A stretch of DNA of 64,000 nucleotides from Thermogemmatispora carboxidivorans (lineage in GTDB: Bacteria; Chloroflexota; Ktedonobacteria; Ktedonobacterales; Ktedonobacteraceae): contig NZ_JNIM01000001.1 of the NCBI RefSeq assembly GCF_000702505.1, positions 4,154,001 through 4,218,000 of the forward strand. Direction: 5' to 3'. The translations under genes and the position numbers were made by a program. The notes below the pieces were generated by a model. That model searched no databases. It was given only the letters and a program-made list of their open reading frames with translations, and was not told the origin of the DNA. The first letter of the stretch is position 1, and each line of letters opens with the position of its first letter. Positions 1 to 7,882 of the stretch are shown in pieces.

Positions 1-311
1 CGCTTTATCAGCCACGCGGCTACGCTGAGAACCACGTCCATGAAGAGGCCGAGCACGTCTACTACATTCTCAAGGGGCGCGGCCTGATGCGCCTCGGCGA
101 GCGCCAATACGTGGTAGAACCGCATACGGCCATTTTCATCCCGCCGGGAGTGGTCCATTCGCTGGCCAATACGGGCCTGGAGGATCTGCTCTTCATCGTG
201 GTGACGGTGCCCGCCGGCGAGCTGGAGCGCCGCGACCAACGCGAGCACGAGGTCGCGGTCTCTAACGGTGACACGACTTCGCCCGCTAGCACGGACACGG
301 GCGCTTCGTGA
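1..311 (+). CDS. Cupin-domain protein, 5' truncated by window edge
   Basis: The open frame runs in from before the window (first full codon at base 3) and ends at 311. The visible part carries a typical cupin motif 1, ENHVHEEAEHVYYILKGRG, which has the pattern of metal-binding His/His/Glu residues, followed by the second motif IFIPPGVVHSLAN. This is a single-domain beta-barrel fold used for small metal enzymes and ligand sensors; the substrate cannot be told. The last 25 residues are polar and probably disordered. It lies just upstream of, and in the same direction as, an SDR, a Dabb protein, a flavoprotein and an aldehyde dehydrogenase, which suggests a role in the same catabolic pathway. 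Confidence 0.8.
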   Translation, partial: LYQPRGYAENHVHEEAEHVYYILKGRGLMRLGERQYVVEPHTAIFIPPGVVHSLANTGLEDLLFIVVTVPAGELERRDQREHEVAVSNGDTTSPASTDTGAS

Positions 312-486
312 CGGGAAGCTGCTCGCTTTGCTCGTGCGGCTATGACTGACGCCCACCAACCAGCCCAGCGACCGGCAGAGGTCGGGTCGACTTGCTCAGG
401 CCCGGCCCACCGGCCTCTGGCTGCCCTTCTCTCGCAGAGCGAGCAGCCTTGAAGAAACAAGAGAAGGAAAGGAGCTGGCAACTCTC

Positions 487-1245
487 ATGGGAGAGCGCTT
501 GAAGGATCGCATCGCCGTGGTTACTGGCGCGGCCCGCGGCAACGGACGCGCCATTGCAGAAGCCTATGCCCGCGAAGGGGCCCATGTGGTGATCGCCGAT
601 GTTATGGAGGAAGCCGCCCGCCAGACTGCCGGCGAGCTTGCTCAGGCGACAGGTCAACGGGTTGTCGGGAGGCATCTCGATGTGACGAATGCGGCGGAGG
701 TCAATGAGCTGGCTGCCTGGACGGTTCGCGAATTCGGGCGGGTCGATATTCTGGTCAACAATGCCGGCGTCATCGGACGTTACGATTTTCTGGAGATCAC
801 GGAAGCTGAATGGGATCGGGTGCTCAACATCAACCTGAAGGGAACCTTTCTCTGTGGCCAGGCCTTTGCGCGCCAGATGAAGGAGCAAGGTGGCGGCGTC
901 ATCATCAATATCGCTTCGGTCAATGCCGAGAGCGTCAACCCGACGACTGTCCATTACTGCACCAGCAAAGGCGGGGTACGCACCCTGACCAAAGCGATGG
1001 CCCTGGCGCTGGTCAAGGCCCATATTCGGGTCAACGCCATCGGCCCCGGCCCGATCTATACGGAGCTGAGCAAGGACCGACTGGATGATCCGCAATCGTT
1101 AGCGGCAACGCTGGCCCATATCCCAATGGGGCGCGTTGGGCAGCCGAGCGACCTGGCAGGGGCGGCGGTCTTTCTGGCCTCCGACGAGTCGGCCTACATC
1201 ACGGGGATCACGCTCTATGTCGATGGCGGCTGGCTCACGATGTAG
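487..1245 (+). CDS. SDR-family NAD(P)-dependent oxidoreductase
   Basis: A 252-residue classical short-chain dehydrogenase. The Rossmann glycine motif TGAARGNG is at residues 13-20, Asp38 at the end of the second strand favours NAD over NADP, NNAG is at 91-94, and the catalytic Asn116, Ser144, Tyr157 and Lys161 are all present. The C-terminal half has the usual PG motif (GPGPIYTE) and ends YVDGGW. The start is supported by AAAGGAG upstream of the ATG. It oxidises or reduces an alcohol/ketone of unknown structure. Co-directional with the cupin gene and with the Dabb, flavoprotein and aldehyde dehydrogenase genes, so probably one step of a shared degradative route. Confidence 0.9.
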   Translation: MGERLKDRIAVVTGAARGNGRAIAEAYAREGAHVVIADVMEEAARQTAGELAQATGQRVVGRHLDVTNAAEVNELAAWTVREFGRVDILVNNAGVIGRYDFLEITEAEWDRVLNINLKGTFLCGQAFARQMKEQGGGVIINIASVNAESVNPTTVHYCTSKGGVRTLTKAMALALVKAHIRVNAIGPGPIYTELSKDRLDDPQSLAATLAHIPMGRVGQPSDLAGAAVFLASDESAYITGITLYVDGGWLTM

Positions 1246-1299
1246 CCCGTACGCTCGGCTCACTCATGGCAGGCGAGGAGAACGGAGGAAAACAGCACG

Positions 1300-1608
1300 A
1301 TGATACGCCATATTTTTCTTGGCAAGGCCCGCGCCGAGGCGAGGCCGGAGCAGCTAGAAGAGCTGTGTGCCGCCTGGCGCTCGCTTGTCGGGCAGGTGCC
1401 AGGCTTGCGCAGCCTGGTGGCCGGGCGCAACATCAGTCCGCGCGATCAACAGTATACCGTCGCGCTGGTGGCCGACCTCGACGATATGGAGGCCTGGGAG
1501 CGTTATATGCAGCATCCCGCGCATGTAGCGATCAGCCAGCACCTGACGTCTCAACTGATTCACAGCGATGGGCGCGCAATGGTACAACTGGTAATGGAGG
1601 ATCAATGA
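1300..1608 (+). CDS. Dabb (stress-responsive alpha/beta barrel) protein
   Basis: A 102-residue protein with the Dabb pattern: N-terminal MIRHIFLGKAR strand, a helix, then YTVALVADLDDMEAWERYMQHPAHVAI, the conserved AL..Y..HP.H segment of ferredoxin-like Dabb dimers. Members range from stress proteins of unknown role to cyclases and decarboxylases acting on aromatic or polyketide intermediates. The stop codon overlaps the next start (ATGA at 1605-1608), so it is translationally coupled to the flavoprotein and probably works with it. GGAGG lies before its own ATG. No catalytic role can be assigned. Confidence 0.8.
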   Translation: MIRHIFLGKARAEARPEQLEELCAAWRSLVGQVPGLRSLVAGRNISPRDQQYTVALVADLDDMEAWERYMQHPAHVAISQHLTSQLIHSDGRAMVQLVMEDQ

Positions 1609-3131
1609 CAGAGTACTACGATGTCATCGTGGTCGGCGGCGGCAACGCCGGCCTCAGCGCTGCTCATGCGGCGCGCGAGCAGGTGGACAAGGTGTTAGTG
1701 CTGGAAAAGGCCGGTAGCGATTGGGCAGGCGGCAACAGCTATTTCACGGCGGGGGCCTTCCGCACCACTTTCTCTAGTCTGGAGGAGCTGCTGCCGCTGC
1801 TGGACGAGCGCGATGAGCTTTTTCTCCAGCGAACGGCGCTCCCTCCCTACACACCTGAGCAGTTCCTCCAGGATATGCAGCGCACGACGAAGGGCCGCTG
1901 CGACCCTGAGTTGACGGCCATTCTGGTACAGGAGGCCGCCGAGACGATCCGTTGGCTGCATCAGAAGGGGCTACGCTTCCGCCTGATGTACGATCGCCAG
2001 TCGTTTCAGGTCGACGGAGAATTCCGCTTCTGGGGCGGGCTGGCCCTGGGTACGGTCAATGGCGGCAAGGGATTAATTGAGCAGCATCTGCAGGCAGCGA
2101 CGGCCAGCGGCATCGAGGTGCGTTTCAACAGCCCGGTGGTCGATCTAGAGTGCGAGGCAACGGGAGCAGTCTGCGGTGTGCTGTGTGCCCCACCAGGCAG
2201 AGAGCGGCAGCGTATCCGGGCCGGCTCCGTGGTCCTGGCGGCGGGCGGCTTCGAGGCCAATCCTCAGCTTCGTACCTGCTACCTGGGGCCTGGCTGGGAT
2301 CTGGCGCGTGTCCGTGGCACGCCATACAATACGGGCGAGGTCCTCTTTGCCGCTCTGGCACTGGGAGCGCAGGCTTACGGCCACTGGAGTGGCTGCCACT
2401 CGGTAGCCTGGGACGTCGCCTCTCCTCCCCACGGTGATCGCTTCTTGACCAACCTGCTGACCAAGCAGTCCTACCCGCTGGGGATTGTGGTCAATAGCCA
2501 GGGGAAGCGCTTCATCGATGAAGGGGCCGATTTCCGCAACTACACCTATGCTCGCTACGGCGCTGAGATCATGAAGCAACCCGATGGCATCGCCTTCCAG
2601 CTCTTCGATGCCAAAACTGAGCCGCTGCTGCGCAAGGATGAGTACACAGCGCCCGGTGTCTCGCGCTTTGAGGCTCTGACGATCCGCGAGTTGGCCCAGA
2701 AGGCCGGGATCGATCCCGATGGCCTGGAGGAGACGGTAGCAGCCTTTAATGCCGCCGTGGTGCGCGATGTGAGATTTAATCCGGCGATCAAAGACGGCAA
2801 GTGCACGGTCGGCATTACACCCAAAAAATCCAACTGGGCCCAGCCGCTGGATACACCACCCTACTACGCCTTCGCCGTCACCTGCGGCATTACGTTCACT
2901 TTCGGGGGGCTACGCATTGACCCCAATGGGCGTGTGCTGGACCGGCTCAATCTGCCAGTGCCTGGTCTGTATGCTGCCGGCGAGCTGGTCGGGGGTCTCT
3001 TCTACCATAACTATCCGGGTGGTGCCGGTCTGATGGCCGGCTCGGTCTTCGGACGCCGGGCCGGACGAGCCGCCGGGCAGTGGTCTCGCGAGCAGCGGGC
3101 CCTTGATAAGGCCAGTCAGTCAGCTAGCTAG
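1605..3131 (+). CDS. FAD-dependent oxidoreductase, TcuA/fumarate reductase-like
   Basis: A 508-residue flavoprotein. The FAD-binding VVGGGNAG motif is at residues 9-16, then LVLEKAGSDWAGGNSYFTAG, which matches tricarballylate dehydrogenase (TcuA) and fumarate-reductase/3-ketosteroid-dehydrogenase type flavoproteins; the C-terminal FAD motif GLYAAGELVGGLF and a PGGAGLM segment are also present. The frame stays open upstream to 1266, but ATG at 1605, overlapping the Dabb stop and preceded by GGAGGATCA, is the natural start. It likely desaturates a carboxylic acid or alicyclic substrate. No partner iron-sulfur TcuB gene is seen nearby, so the electron acceptor is unknown and the tricarballylate assignment is only by family resemblance. 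Confidence 0.8.
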   Translation: MTEYYDVIVVGGGNAGLSAAHAAREQVDKVLVLEKAGSDWAGGNSYFTAGAFRTTFSSLEELLPLLDERDELFLQRTALPPYTPEQFLQDMQRTTKGRCDPELTAILVQEAAETIRWLHQKGLRFRLMYDRQSFQVDGEFRFWGGLALGTVNGGKGLIEQHLQAATASGIEVRFNSPVVDLECEATGAVCGVLCAPPGRERQRIRAGSVVLAAGGFEANPQLRTCYLGPGWDLARVRGTPYNTGEVLFAALALGAQAYGHWSGCHSVAWDVASPPHGDRFLTNLLTKQSYPLGIVVNSQGKRFIDEGADFRNYTYARYGAEIMKQPDGIAFQLFDAKTEPLLRKDEYTAPGVSRFEALTIRELAQKAGIDPDGLEETVAAFNAAVVRDVRFNPAIKDGKCTVGITPKKSNWAQPLDTPPYYAFAVTCGITFTFGGLRIDPNGRVLDRLNLPVPGLYAAGELVGGLFYHNYPGGAGLMAGSVFGRRAGRAAGQWSREQRALDKASQSAS

Positions 3132-3152
3132 TGGTTTGCTGGCTTCTCCCCT

Positions 3153-3167
3153 GGCTGGTCACCAGCC
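3153..3167. repeat. Perfect 15-bp palindrome between flavoprotein and ALDH genes
   Basis: GGCTGGT-C-ACCAGCC, 7-bp arms, in the 153-bp gap. It could be an operator or an RNA hairpin; no T-run follows, so it is not a clear terminator. Confidence 0.4.
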
Positions 3168-3223
3168 CGGCCTCTCGGAAGAGAGCGGGGCAGCGCTGGA
3201 CAGATCGGGCTTGACCAGCCAGT

Positions 3224-3243
3224 CTGGCCTGGCCTGGCCTGGC
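3224..3243. repeat. CTGGC tandem repeat, four copies
   Basis: Four perfect head-to-tail copies of CTGGC just upstream of the aldehyde dehydrogenase start region. Probably replication slippage; no function is evident. Confidence 0.6.
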
Positions 3244-3284
3244 CACAACGGCAGAGAAGCTACGATCTATACGGAAAGGATGGC

Positions 3285-4679
3285 ATGATGAGTCAGTCAT
3301 CGGCTGCAGCCAGGGCGGTCATTGTGCGCGACAAGTGGAGTGGGGAGATCATCGGTGAGCTACCGCAGGCTGGAGAGCGCGAGATTGAGGAGGCGTTGCA
3401 GGCGGCAGAGCAGGCCAGCCGGCGCCCGTGGCCGGCGCGCGAGCGGGCGGCAGTGTTGCAGCGGGCAGTGGCTTTGCTCGAAGAGCGCCGGACCACTGTT
3501 CTGGAGACCATGCGTCGCGAAACCGGCTTCTCGCGCAAGGATGTCGAGCAAGAATTTGCCCGCGCCGTGGTCACCCTGACTCTCTGCGCGCAGGAGGCCC
3601 TCCGTCTGGGCGGCGAAGTGGTGCCCCTGGACGCCAGCCCCGGCTTCGAGCAGCGTCTCGCCTTCACGATTCGCGTGCCGGTCGGCCTCGTTCTGGCGAT
3701 TACGCCCTTCAATGCGCCGCTCAATACTGTCTGCCATAAAATCGGGCCGGCCCTGGCCGCTGGCAATGCGGTCATCCTCAAGCCGGCGGAGCTGACGCCG
3801 CTGACGGCCTCTCTCCTGGGGCAGGTCTTCGAAGAGGCCGGGCTACCAGAGGGTCGCCTGCAGGTGCTCTATGGCTCCGGTTCCACGGTTGGTCTGCGGC
3901 TCTTGCGCGATCCGCGCATTGGCTTCACGACCTTTACTGGCTCAACCGAGGTGGGGACGATCGTCAAGCGGGAGACTGGCCTCCGCCCGGTCTCGTTGGA
4001 GCTGGGCAGCGTCTCGGCCACCATCATCTGTGCCGACGCCGATCTGGAGCGCGCCGCCCGCGATGTCGCTCACGCTGGCTATCGCAAAGCTGGCCAGGTC
4101 TGTACCTCGGTGCAGTCGCTCTTTGTCCATGCCTCGGTCGAGCGCGAGTTTGTGGAGCGTCTGAGCGCGCAGGTGGCAGCCCTAAAGAGCGGCGACCCTG
4201 CCGATCCAGCGACGGACGTAGGTCCGCTGATTAGCCAGAGTGCGGCAGTGCACGCCTGCTCGCTGGTAGAGGAGGCGCTGCGGTCGGGGGCGCGCGCCCT
4301 GGTCGGCGGCTCCTGCGAGGGCACGCTCTTTCAGCCAACCCTGCTGCATGAGGTCGCGCCACCGATGCGCATCATGCGCGAGGAGATTTTCGCCCCTGTG
4401 GTCAGTATTGGGCGCTTCGAGCGCTTGGATGAGGCAATAGAGGCGGCCAACGCCAGCCGCTACGGTCTGCAGGCTGGCGTCTATACTTCCTCGCTGGCGA
4501 CGGCCCTGGAGCTGGCCCGGCGTCTGGAAGTGGGCGGCGTGATTATCAATGGCACTTCCAGTACGCGCGCCGATGGCATGCCCTACGGCGGCATGAAGGA
4601 TAGCGGCTTCGGCAAAGAAGGGCCAGCGTATGCTATCCGCGAGATGACGGTAGAGCGCCTGGTCATGCTGGGACCGTGA
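3285..4679 (+). CDS. NAD(P)-dependent aldehyde dehydrogenase
   Basis: A 464-residue aldehyde dehydrogenase of usual family length. Visible active-site elements are the oxyanion Asn143 in TPFNAP, Lys166 in ILKPAE, the GSTEVG cofactor loop at 219-224, general base Glu239 in LELGSVS, and nucleophile Cys273 in GQVCTS. LELGSVS replaces the common LELGG, as in benzaldehyde/lactaldehyde and glyceraldehyde-3-phosphate (GapN-like) branches. ATG-ATG at 3285 gives two possible starts; GGAAAGGA precedes. It oxidises an aldehyde to an acid, probably the product of the upstream SDR/flavoprotein route. Confidence 0.88.
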   Translation: MMSQSSAAARAVIVRDKWSGEIIGELPQAGEREIEEALQAAEQASRRPWPARERAAVLQRAVALLEERRTTVLETMRRETGFSRKDVEQEFARAVVTLTLCAQEALRLGGEVVPLDASPGFEQRLAFTIRVPVGLVLAITPFNAPLNTVCHKIGPALAAGNAVILKPAELTPLTASLLGQVFEEAGLPEGRLQVLYGSGSTVGLRLLRDPRIGFTTFTGSTEVGTIVKRETGLRPVSLELGSVSATIICADADLERAARDVAHAGYRKAGQVCTSVQSLFVHASVEREFVERLSAQVAALKSGDPADPATDVGPLISQSAAVHACSLVEEALRSGARALVGGSCEGTLFQPTLLHEVAPPMRIMREEIFAPVVSIGRFERLDEAIEAANASRYGLQAGVYTSSLATALELARRLEVGGVIINGTSSTRADGMPYGGMKDSGFGKEGPAYAIREMTVERLVMLGP

Positions 4680-5103
4680 TCCGGGCGCCTCTTGACGCAG
4701 CGGGGTCGCGCGTGCTGCTGCTCTGGCGTGCACACGGCGTCTGGGCGGCAGCAGGTGCCCTTGCCCCTACCCCCCGCTGCGTGAGGAGGTGGGCAGCTCA
4801 CCTTTCGACGACGGCAGGCGTCCGGAGGCGTGAGCTGTCCGCCGCGCTCGCGCCCTGCGCGGGGCCAGCCCAGGCGGAGGTAATCAGAGCAGCAGCAACC
4901 GCCCCATGGCGCACGCTACAACATCAGCCGTCGGAGGCCATTTCGACACCAGGGATCTCAATCGCGAACCAGCCAGGACCAGAAACGGCAGCGGTCTGCG
5001 TCTTTCTCTGAAGAGAGAGAGGATCTTGCCGTCCTCCTTGCCCTCTCGCCTTCTCGGCCATGCGAGCCATCTACTCAGGCACAATCACCAGGAGAAACCT
5101 GTT
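4680..5103. other. Intergenic region with one RNA-like inverted repeat
   Basis: No convincing gene in 424 bases. An inverted repeat AGCTCAC (4795-4801) / GTGAGCT (4830-4836), extendable by one or two pairs, encloses a smaller GACG/CGTC stem, so the transcript could fold here after the aldehyde dehydrogenase. No T-run follows. The 3' part must carry the promoter for the cyclase pair, but no clear -35/-10 was found. Confidence 0.4.
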
Positions 5104-5460
5104 ATGACCTACGCTGGCTTTCTGGCTCTGTTCTTACTTGGACCCTGCGCCTTACTGGCCCTTCTACTGCGGCGGCGCCTGCTCTGCCGTCGCTATTGGC
5201 TGATGACCGCCCTGCTTGCCCTCATCGTCCTGCTGGCTATGGCCCCCTGGGACCATGCCGCCGTCGTGCGCGGCATCTGGAACTGGTCTCCCGCCCAGAC
5301 CTGGGGCCTGCGCCTCTGGCTCATCCCTCTCGAAGAATATCTCTTCGCCCTGCTAGAGACCCTGCTGACCACCCTCCTGCTTTTGGCTCTCTTGCTCCCG
5401 GACCCTGCTCCCTGGCGGAGGATTCCCGAGAGGGAGCCAGCCAACAAGAAGGGAGCCTGA
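5104..5460 (+). CDS. crtYc: Lycopene cyclase subunit, CrtYc-type
   Basis: A 118-residue, very hydrophobic protein with three membrane helices and the conserved IPLEEYLFALLET segment of the CrtYcd/CarR lycopene cyclase domain (known in actinobacteria, archaea and fungi). It carries the WNWSPAQTWG loop typical of the first half. It would act with the next gene as a heterodimer in the membrane to close the ends of lycopene or a related carotene. The frame extends upstream to 4906 but ATG 5104, after CAGGAGAAACCTGTT, has the better ribosome site and removes a low-complexity extension. Six bases separate it from the partner gene. Confidence 0.8.
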   Translation: MTYAGFLALFLLGPCALLALLLRRRLLCRRYWLMTALLALIVLLAMAPWDHAAVVRGIWNWSPAQTWGLRLWLIPLEEYLFALLETLLTTLLLLALLLPDPAPWRRIPEREPANKKGA

Positions 5461-5466
5461 GCGAGC

Positions 5467-5823
5467 ATGGTGCATATGACCTATCTGCTCTTCCTACTGG
5501 GCTGGGCGCTGCCTATTTTGGGTCTGCAGTGGCTCATCGGCTGGCGCAAGCTCTGGGCCCGGCGTCGACGCTGGCCCTGGGCCGTGCTTCTGGTTGGCAG
5601 CTATCTGACCCTGGCCGATAGCCTGGCGATCGCTCAACATATCTGGTTCTTCCAGCCGGCCCTGATCCTCGGCCCCACCCTCGGCAACGTCCCCCTGGAG
5701 GAAGCCCTCTTCTATTTCCTGACGGCGGCCATGATCGCCCAGGGCTACATCCTCCTGCTGCCAGCCTCCCATACTTCCCCCGGTCCACCACCCAGGCCCG
5801 AGACAGAGACTCCTGCCAACTGA
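5467..5823 (+). CDS. crtYd: Lycopene cyclase subunit, CrtYd-type
   Basis: A 118-residue membrane protein with three predicted helices and the VPLEEALFYFLTA motif that marks the second half of the CrtYcd cyclase; the IWFFQPALILGP loop before it is also typical. Equal in length to the upstream subunit and read in the same operon. A second in-frame ATG at 5476 is possible. Together the two genes encode the heterodimeric cyclase. Other carotenoid genes (crtE, crtB, crtI) are absent from the window, so the pathway must be completed elsewhere in the genome. Confidence 0.78.
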   Translation: MVHMTYLLFLLGWALPILGLQWLIGWRKLWARRRRWPWAVLLVGSYLTLADSLAIAQHIWFFQPALILGPTLGNVPLEEALFYFLTAAMIAQGYILLLPASHTSPGPPPRPETETPAN

Positions 5824-5969
5824 CGCAGCAAGAGCAAGAGAAGAGGCGGGTCCCGCTCCACAGACAGAGCCGCTGGCGAGACTCGCCTCCCAATGGCTCC
5901 CTCTCCCCCTCCCCGAGGCAGAAGAACCGGCCCGAACAGGCCGAGAGGAAGGCTAAAACCTGGCCAGAC

Positions 5970-7346
5970 TTACTGCGTCTGGGCTGCCAGGGCCGTTCCC
6001 TCGCCGCCGACCTCCTCTTCTACGGCAGCCTGACCGGCCAGCTCACGCCCGATCAGGGCTGTCGAGATGAAGGAGACCACGGCCATAAAGATGATAAAGA
6101 CAGCAATCAGCGTAAAGGACGGCGCCCCATTCCCCAGCCAGGTATGCGTATTGGCCACCAGCCAGGTCGCCAGGATCGGCGCCGGGCCGCCCGCCGTAAT
6201 CGAAGCAAGCTGGTAGCCAAGCGAGGCCCCACTGTAGCGCAGTCGCGTCCCAAAGCGCTCCGAAATCAAGGCCGCCTGCGGGCCATAGAGCCAATCATGG
6301 CAGAAGCTAATCGAGAGAATCATCGCCAGCAGGACCACCACCGGCAGACGCGTCTCCAGCAAGAAGAAGTAAGGGAAAGCATAGAGCGCCATCAAGACGC
6401 AGCCGATCATATACCAGCGCTTGCGCCCAAAGCGATCCGAGAGATGGCTCCAGGTCGGCATCAGGATCAGGCTACAGACCGCCGAGATAATCAGGCCAGC
6501 ATAGAGAATGCTGGAATCAACCTTGAGCGTCTTGGAGCCATAGGAGAGAATGAAGGTCGTGAAGAGATAGAAGGGCGCCTGCTCAGCCGAGCGCACCAGG
6601 GCCGAGAGGATGATCTCACGCCAGTAATGACGGAAGACCTCCACCAGCGGCACATGGGCGATGCGCCCTGTCTCCTTGACCCGGCGAAAGGCCGGCGTCT
6701 CTAGAATGCGCAGACGGATGTAGAGGCCGACCAGGATCAGCAGCAAACTCAGCAGGAAAGGAATGCGCCAGCCGATCGCTAAGAAGGCTTCACCAGGGAA
6801 AATGGCCTGAAAGCTCAGGACAGCAATAGCCGCCAGCGCCAGCCCTAGCGGCACGCCAGTCTGTGGCCAGCTCATCCAGAAGCCGCGACGGCGATTGTCG
6901 CCATACTCCATCGAGAGCAGGACCGAGCCGCCCCACTCGCCACCGACGCCCGCCCCTTGCAGGAAGCGCAGCACCGAGAGCACCAGCGGGGCCACCAGGC
7001 CGATCTGGTCATAGCCAGGCAAGAGGCCCATCAGGGCCGTAGCAATCCCCATCAGCAACAGGGTCGCAATCAGCGTTGACTTCCGCCCTACGCGATCGCC
7101 AAACCAGCCGAAGAAGGCCCCACCCAGCGGACGCGCAAAGAATCCGACAAAGTTGGTCGTAAAGGAAGCGATCGTCCCGGCAACCGGGTTCAGCTCAGGA
7201 AAGAAGAGCCTGGGGAAAACCGTCGCCGAGAGGAAGCCGTAGAGGAAGAAATCGTACCATTCGATGGCCGTCCCGACGGTGCTGGCCGCCAGAATGGGCA
7301 CCATACGGCGTACAGTGACGGGACTCGTCTCTGAGACCGTTGCCAT
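5970..7346 (-). CDS. MFS transporter, metabolite:H+ symporter (MHS) type
   Basis: A 458-residue 12-helix major facilitator. The start (GTAIEWYDFFLYGFLSA) and the loop motif GWFGDRVGRKS are signatures of the MHS subfamily that imports organic acids and related metabolites (shikimate, alpha-ketoglutarate, citrate, proline/betaine). A second DRFGRKR motif follows helix 8. The start is supported by AAGGAGGAATGC-ATG on the minus strand. The substrate is not identifiable; location beside the organic-acid-like catabolic operon suggests it could import that pathway's substrate. A probable promoter lies about 430 bases upstream (7781-7809), leaving a long leader. Confidence 0.88.
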   Translation of the reverse strand: MATVSETSPVTVRRMVPILAASTVGTAIEWYDFFLYGFLSATVFPRLFFPELNPVAGTIASFTTNFVGFFARPLGGAFFGWFGDRVGRKSTLIATLLLMGIATALMGLLPGYDQIGLVAPLVLSVLRFLQGAGVGGEWGGSVLLSMEYGDNRRRGFWMSWPQTGVPLGLALAAIAVLSFQAIFPGEAFLAIGWRIPFLLSLLLILVGLYIRLRILETPAFRRVKETGRIAHVPLVEVFRHYWREIILSALVRSAEQAPFYLFTTFILSYGSKTLKVDSSILYAGLIISAVCSLILMPTWSHLSDRFGRKRWYMIGCVLMALYAFPYFFLLETRLPVVVLLAMILSISFCHDWLYGPQAALISERFGTRLRYSGASLGYQLASITAGGPAPILATWLVANTHTWLGNGAPSFTLIAVFIIFMAVVSFISTALIGRELAGQAAVEEEVGGEGTALAAQTQ

Positions 7347-7882
7347 GCATTCCTCCTTGAAGCGAAGTCAGGATCAACAGCGACATTCTCGCATCGAGGA
7401 AGACTCTAGCTGCAGAGCGCCGTCCAATACGCGAGGACGCAGCAGGTGCACCCTCGGGCGCTCTCCAGAGCAGTGGCCTCACCTTCGCGGCACCAAACGA
7501 CAGGGCAGGCGGCAGCGTTGCTGGCCCGACGAGGCAACGGCTTGCTTCTTCTCATTCTTTTGTCGCTTGCAATGCCTCTCCCGGCATGCCTGGACAGAAG
7601 CAAGACTGTCATGACGCTTGCTGTCCAACTTCTCCCTGCAGAGAGGGGTAGATCAGTCCTGCCAAAGGACCTACGTCCAGTCTCGCCTCTTCCTAGCAAT
7701 CTGGGCGAGCTACACGAACAGACCGTCACCTCGCTCGCTGTCTGAGGAGCATGCCTTTCCGAAGGTATGCAATTGCTTATAGTATAACTGCACAGACGGA
7801 CTCTGTCCAGAGCTACACACAGACACCAGTGAGGAAGCAGATGCCCGGATAGCGATCTGTTCCCACTGTATCCCCTCGGCCC
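7347..7882. other. Intergenic leader upstream of the MFS gene
   Basis: 536 bases without a supportable gene. It holds the likely minus-strand promoter at 7781-7809 and a long untranslated leader to the MFS start. Short open frames here lack codon bias and ribosome sites. No known riboswitch fold was recognised. Confidence 0.5.
7781..7809 (-). promoter_or_regulatory. Predicted sigma70-type promoter for the MFS gene
   Basis: On the minus strand TGGACA (7804-7809) and TATACT (7781-7786) are separated by 17 bases; five of six match in each hexamer. Transcription would start near 7774. Confidence 0.45.

Noticed and set aside
1266-1604. N-terminal extension of the TcuA-like flavoprotein
   Set aside because: The Dabb gene is read in another frame here with good motif support, and ATG 1605 has its own ribosome site.
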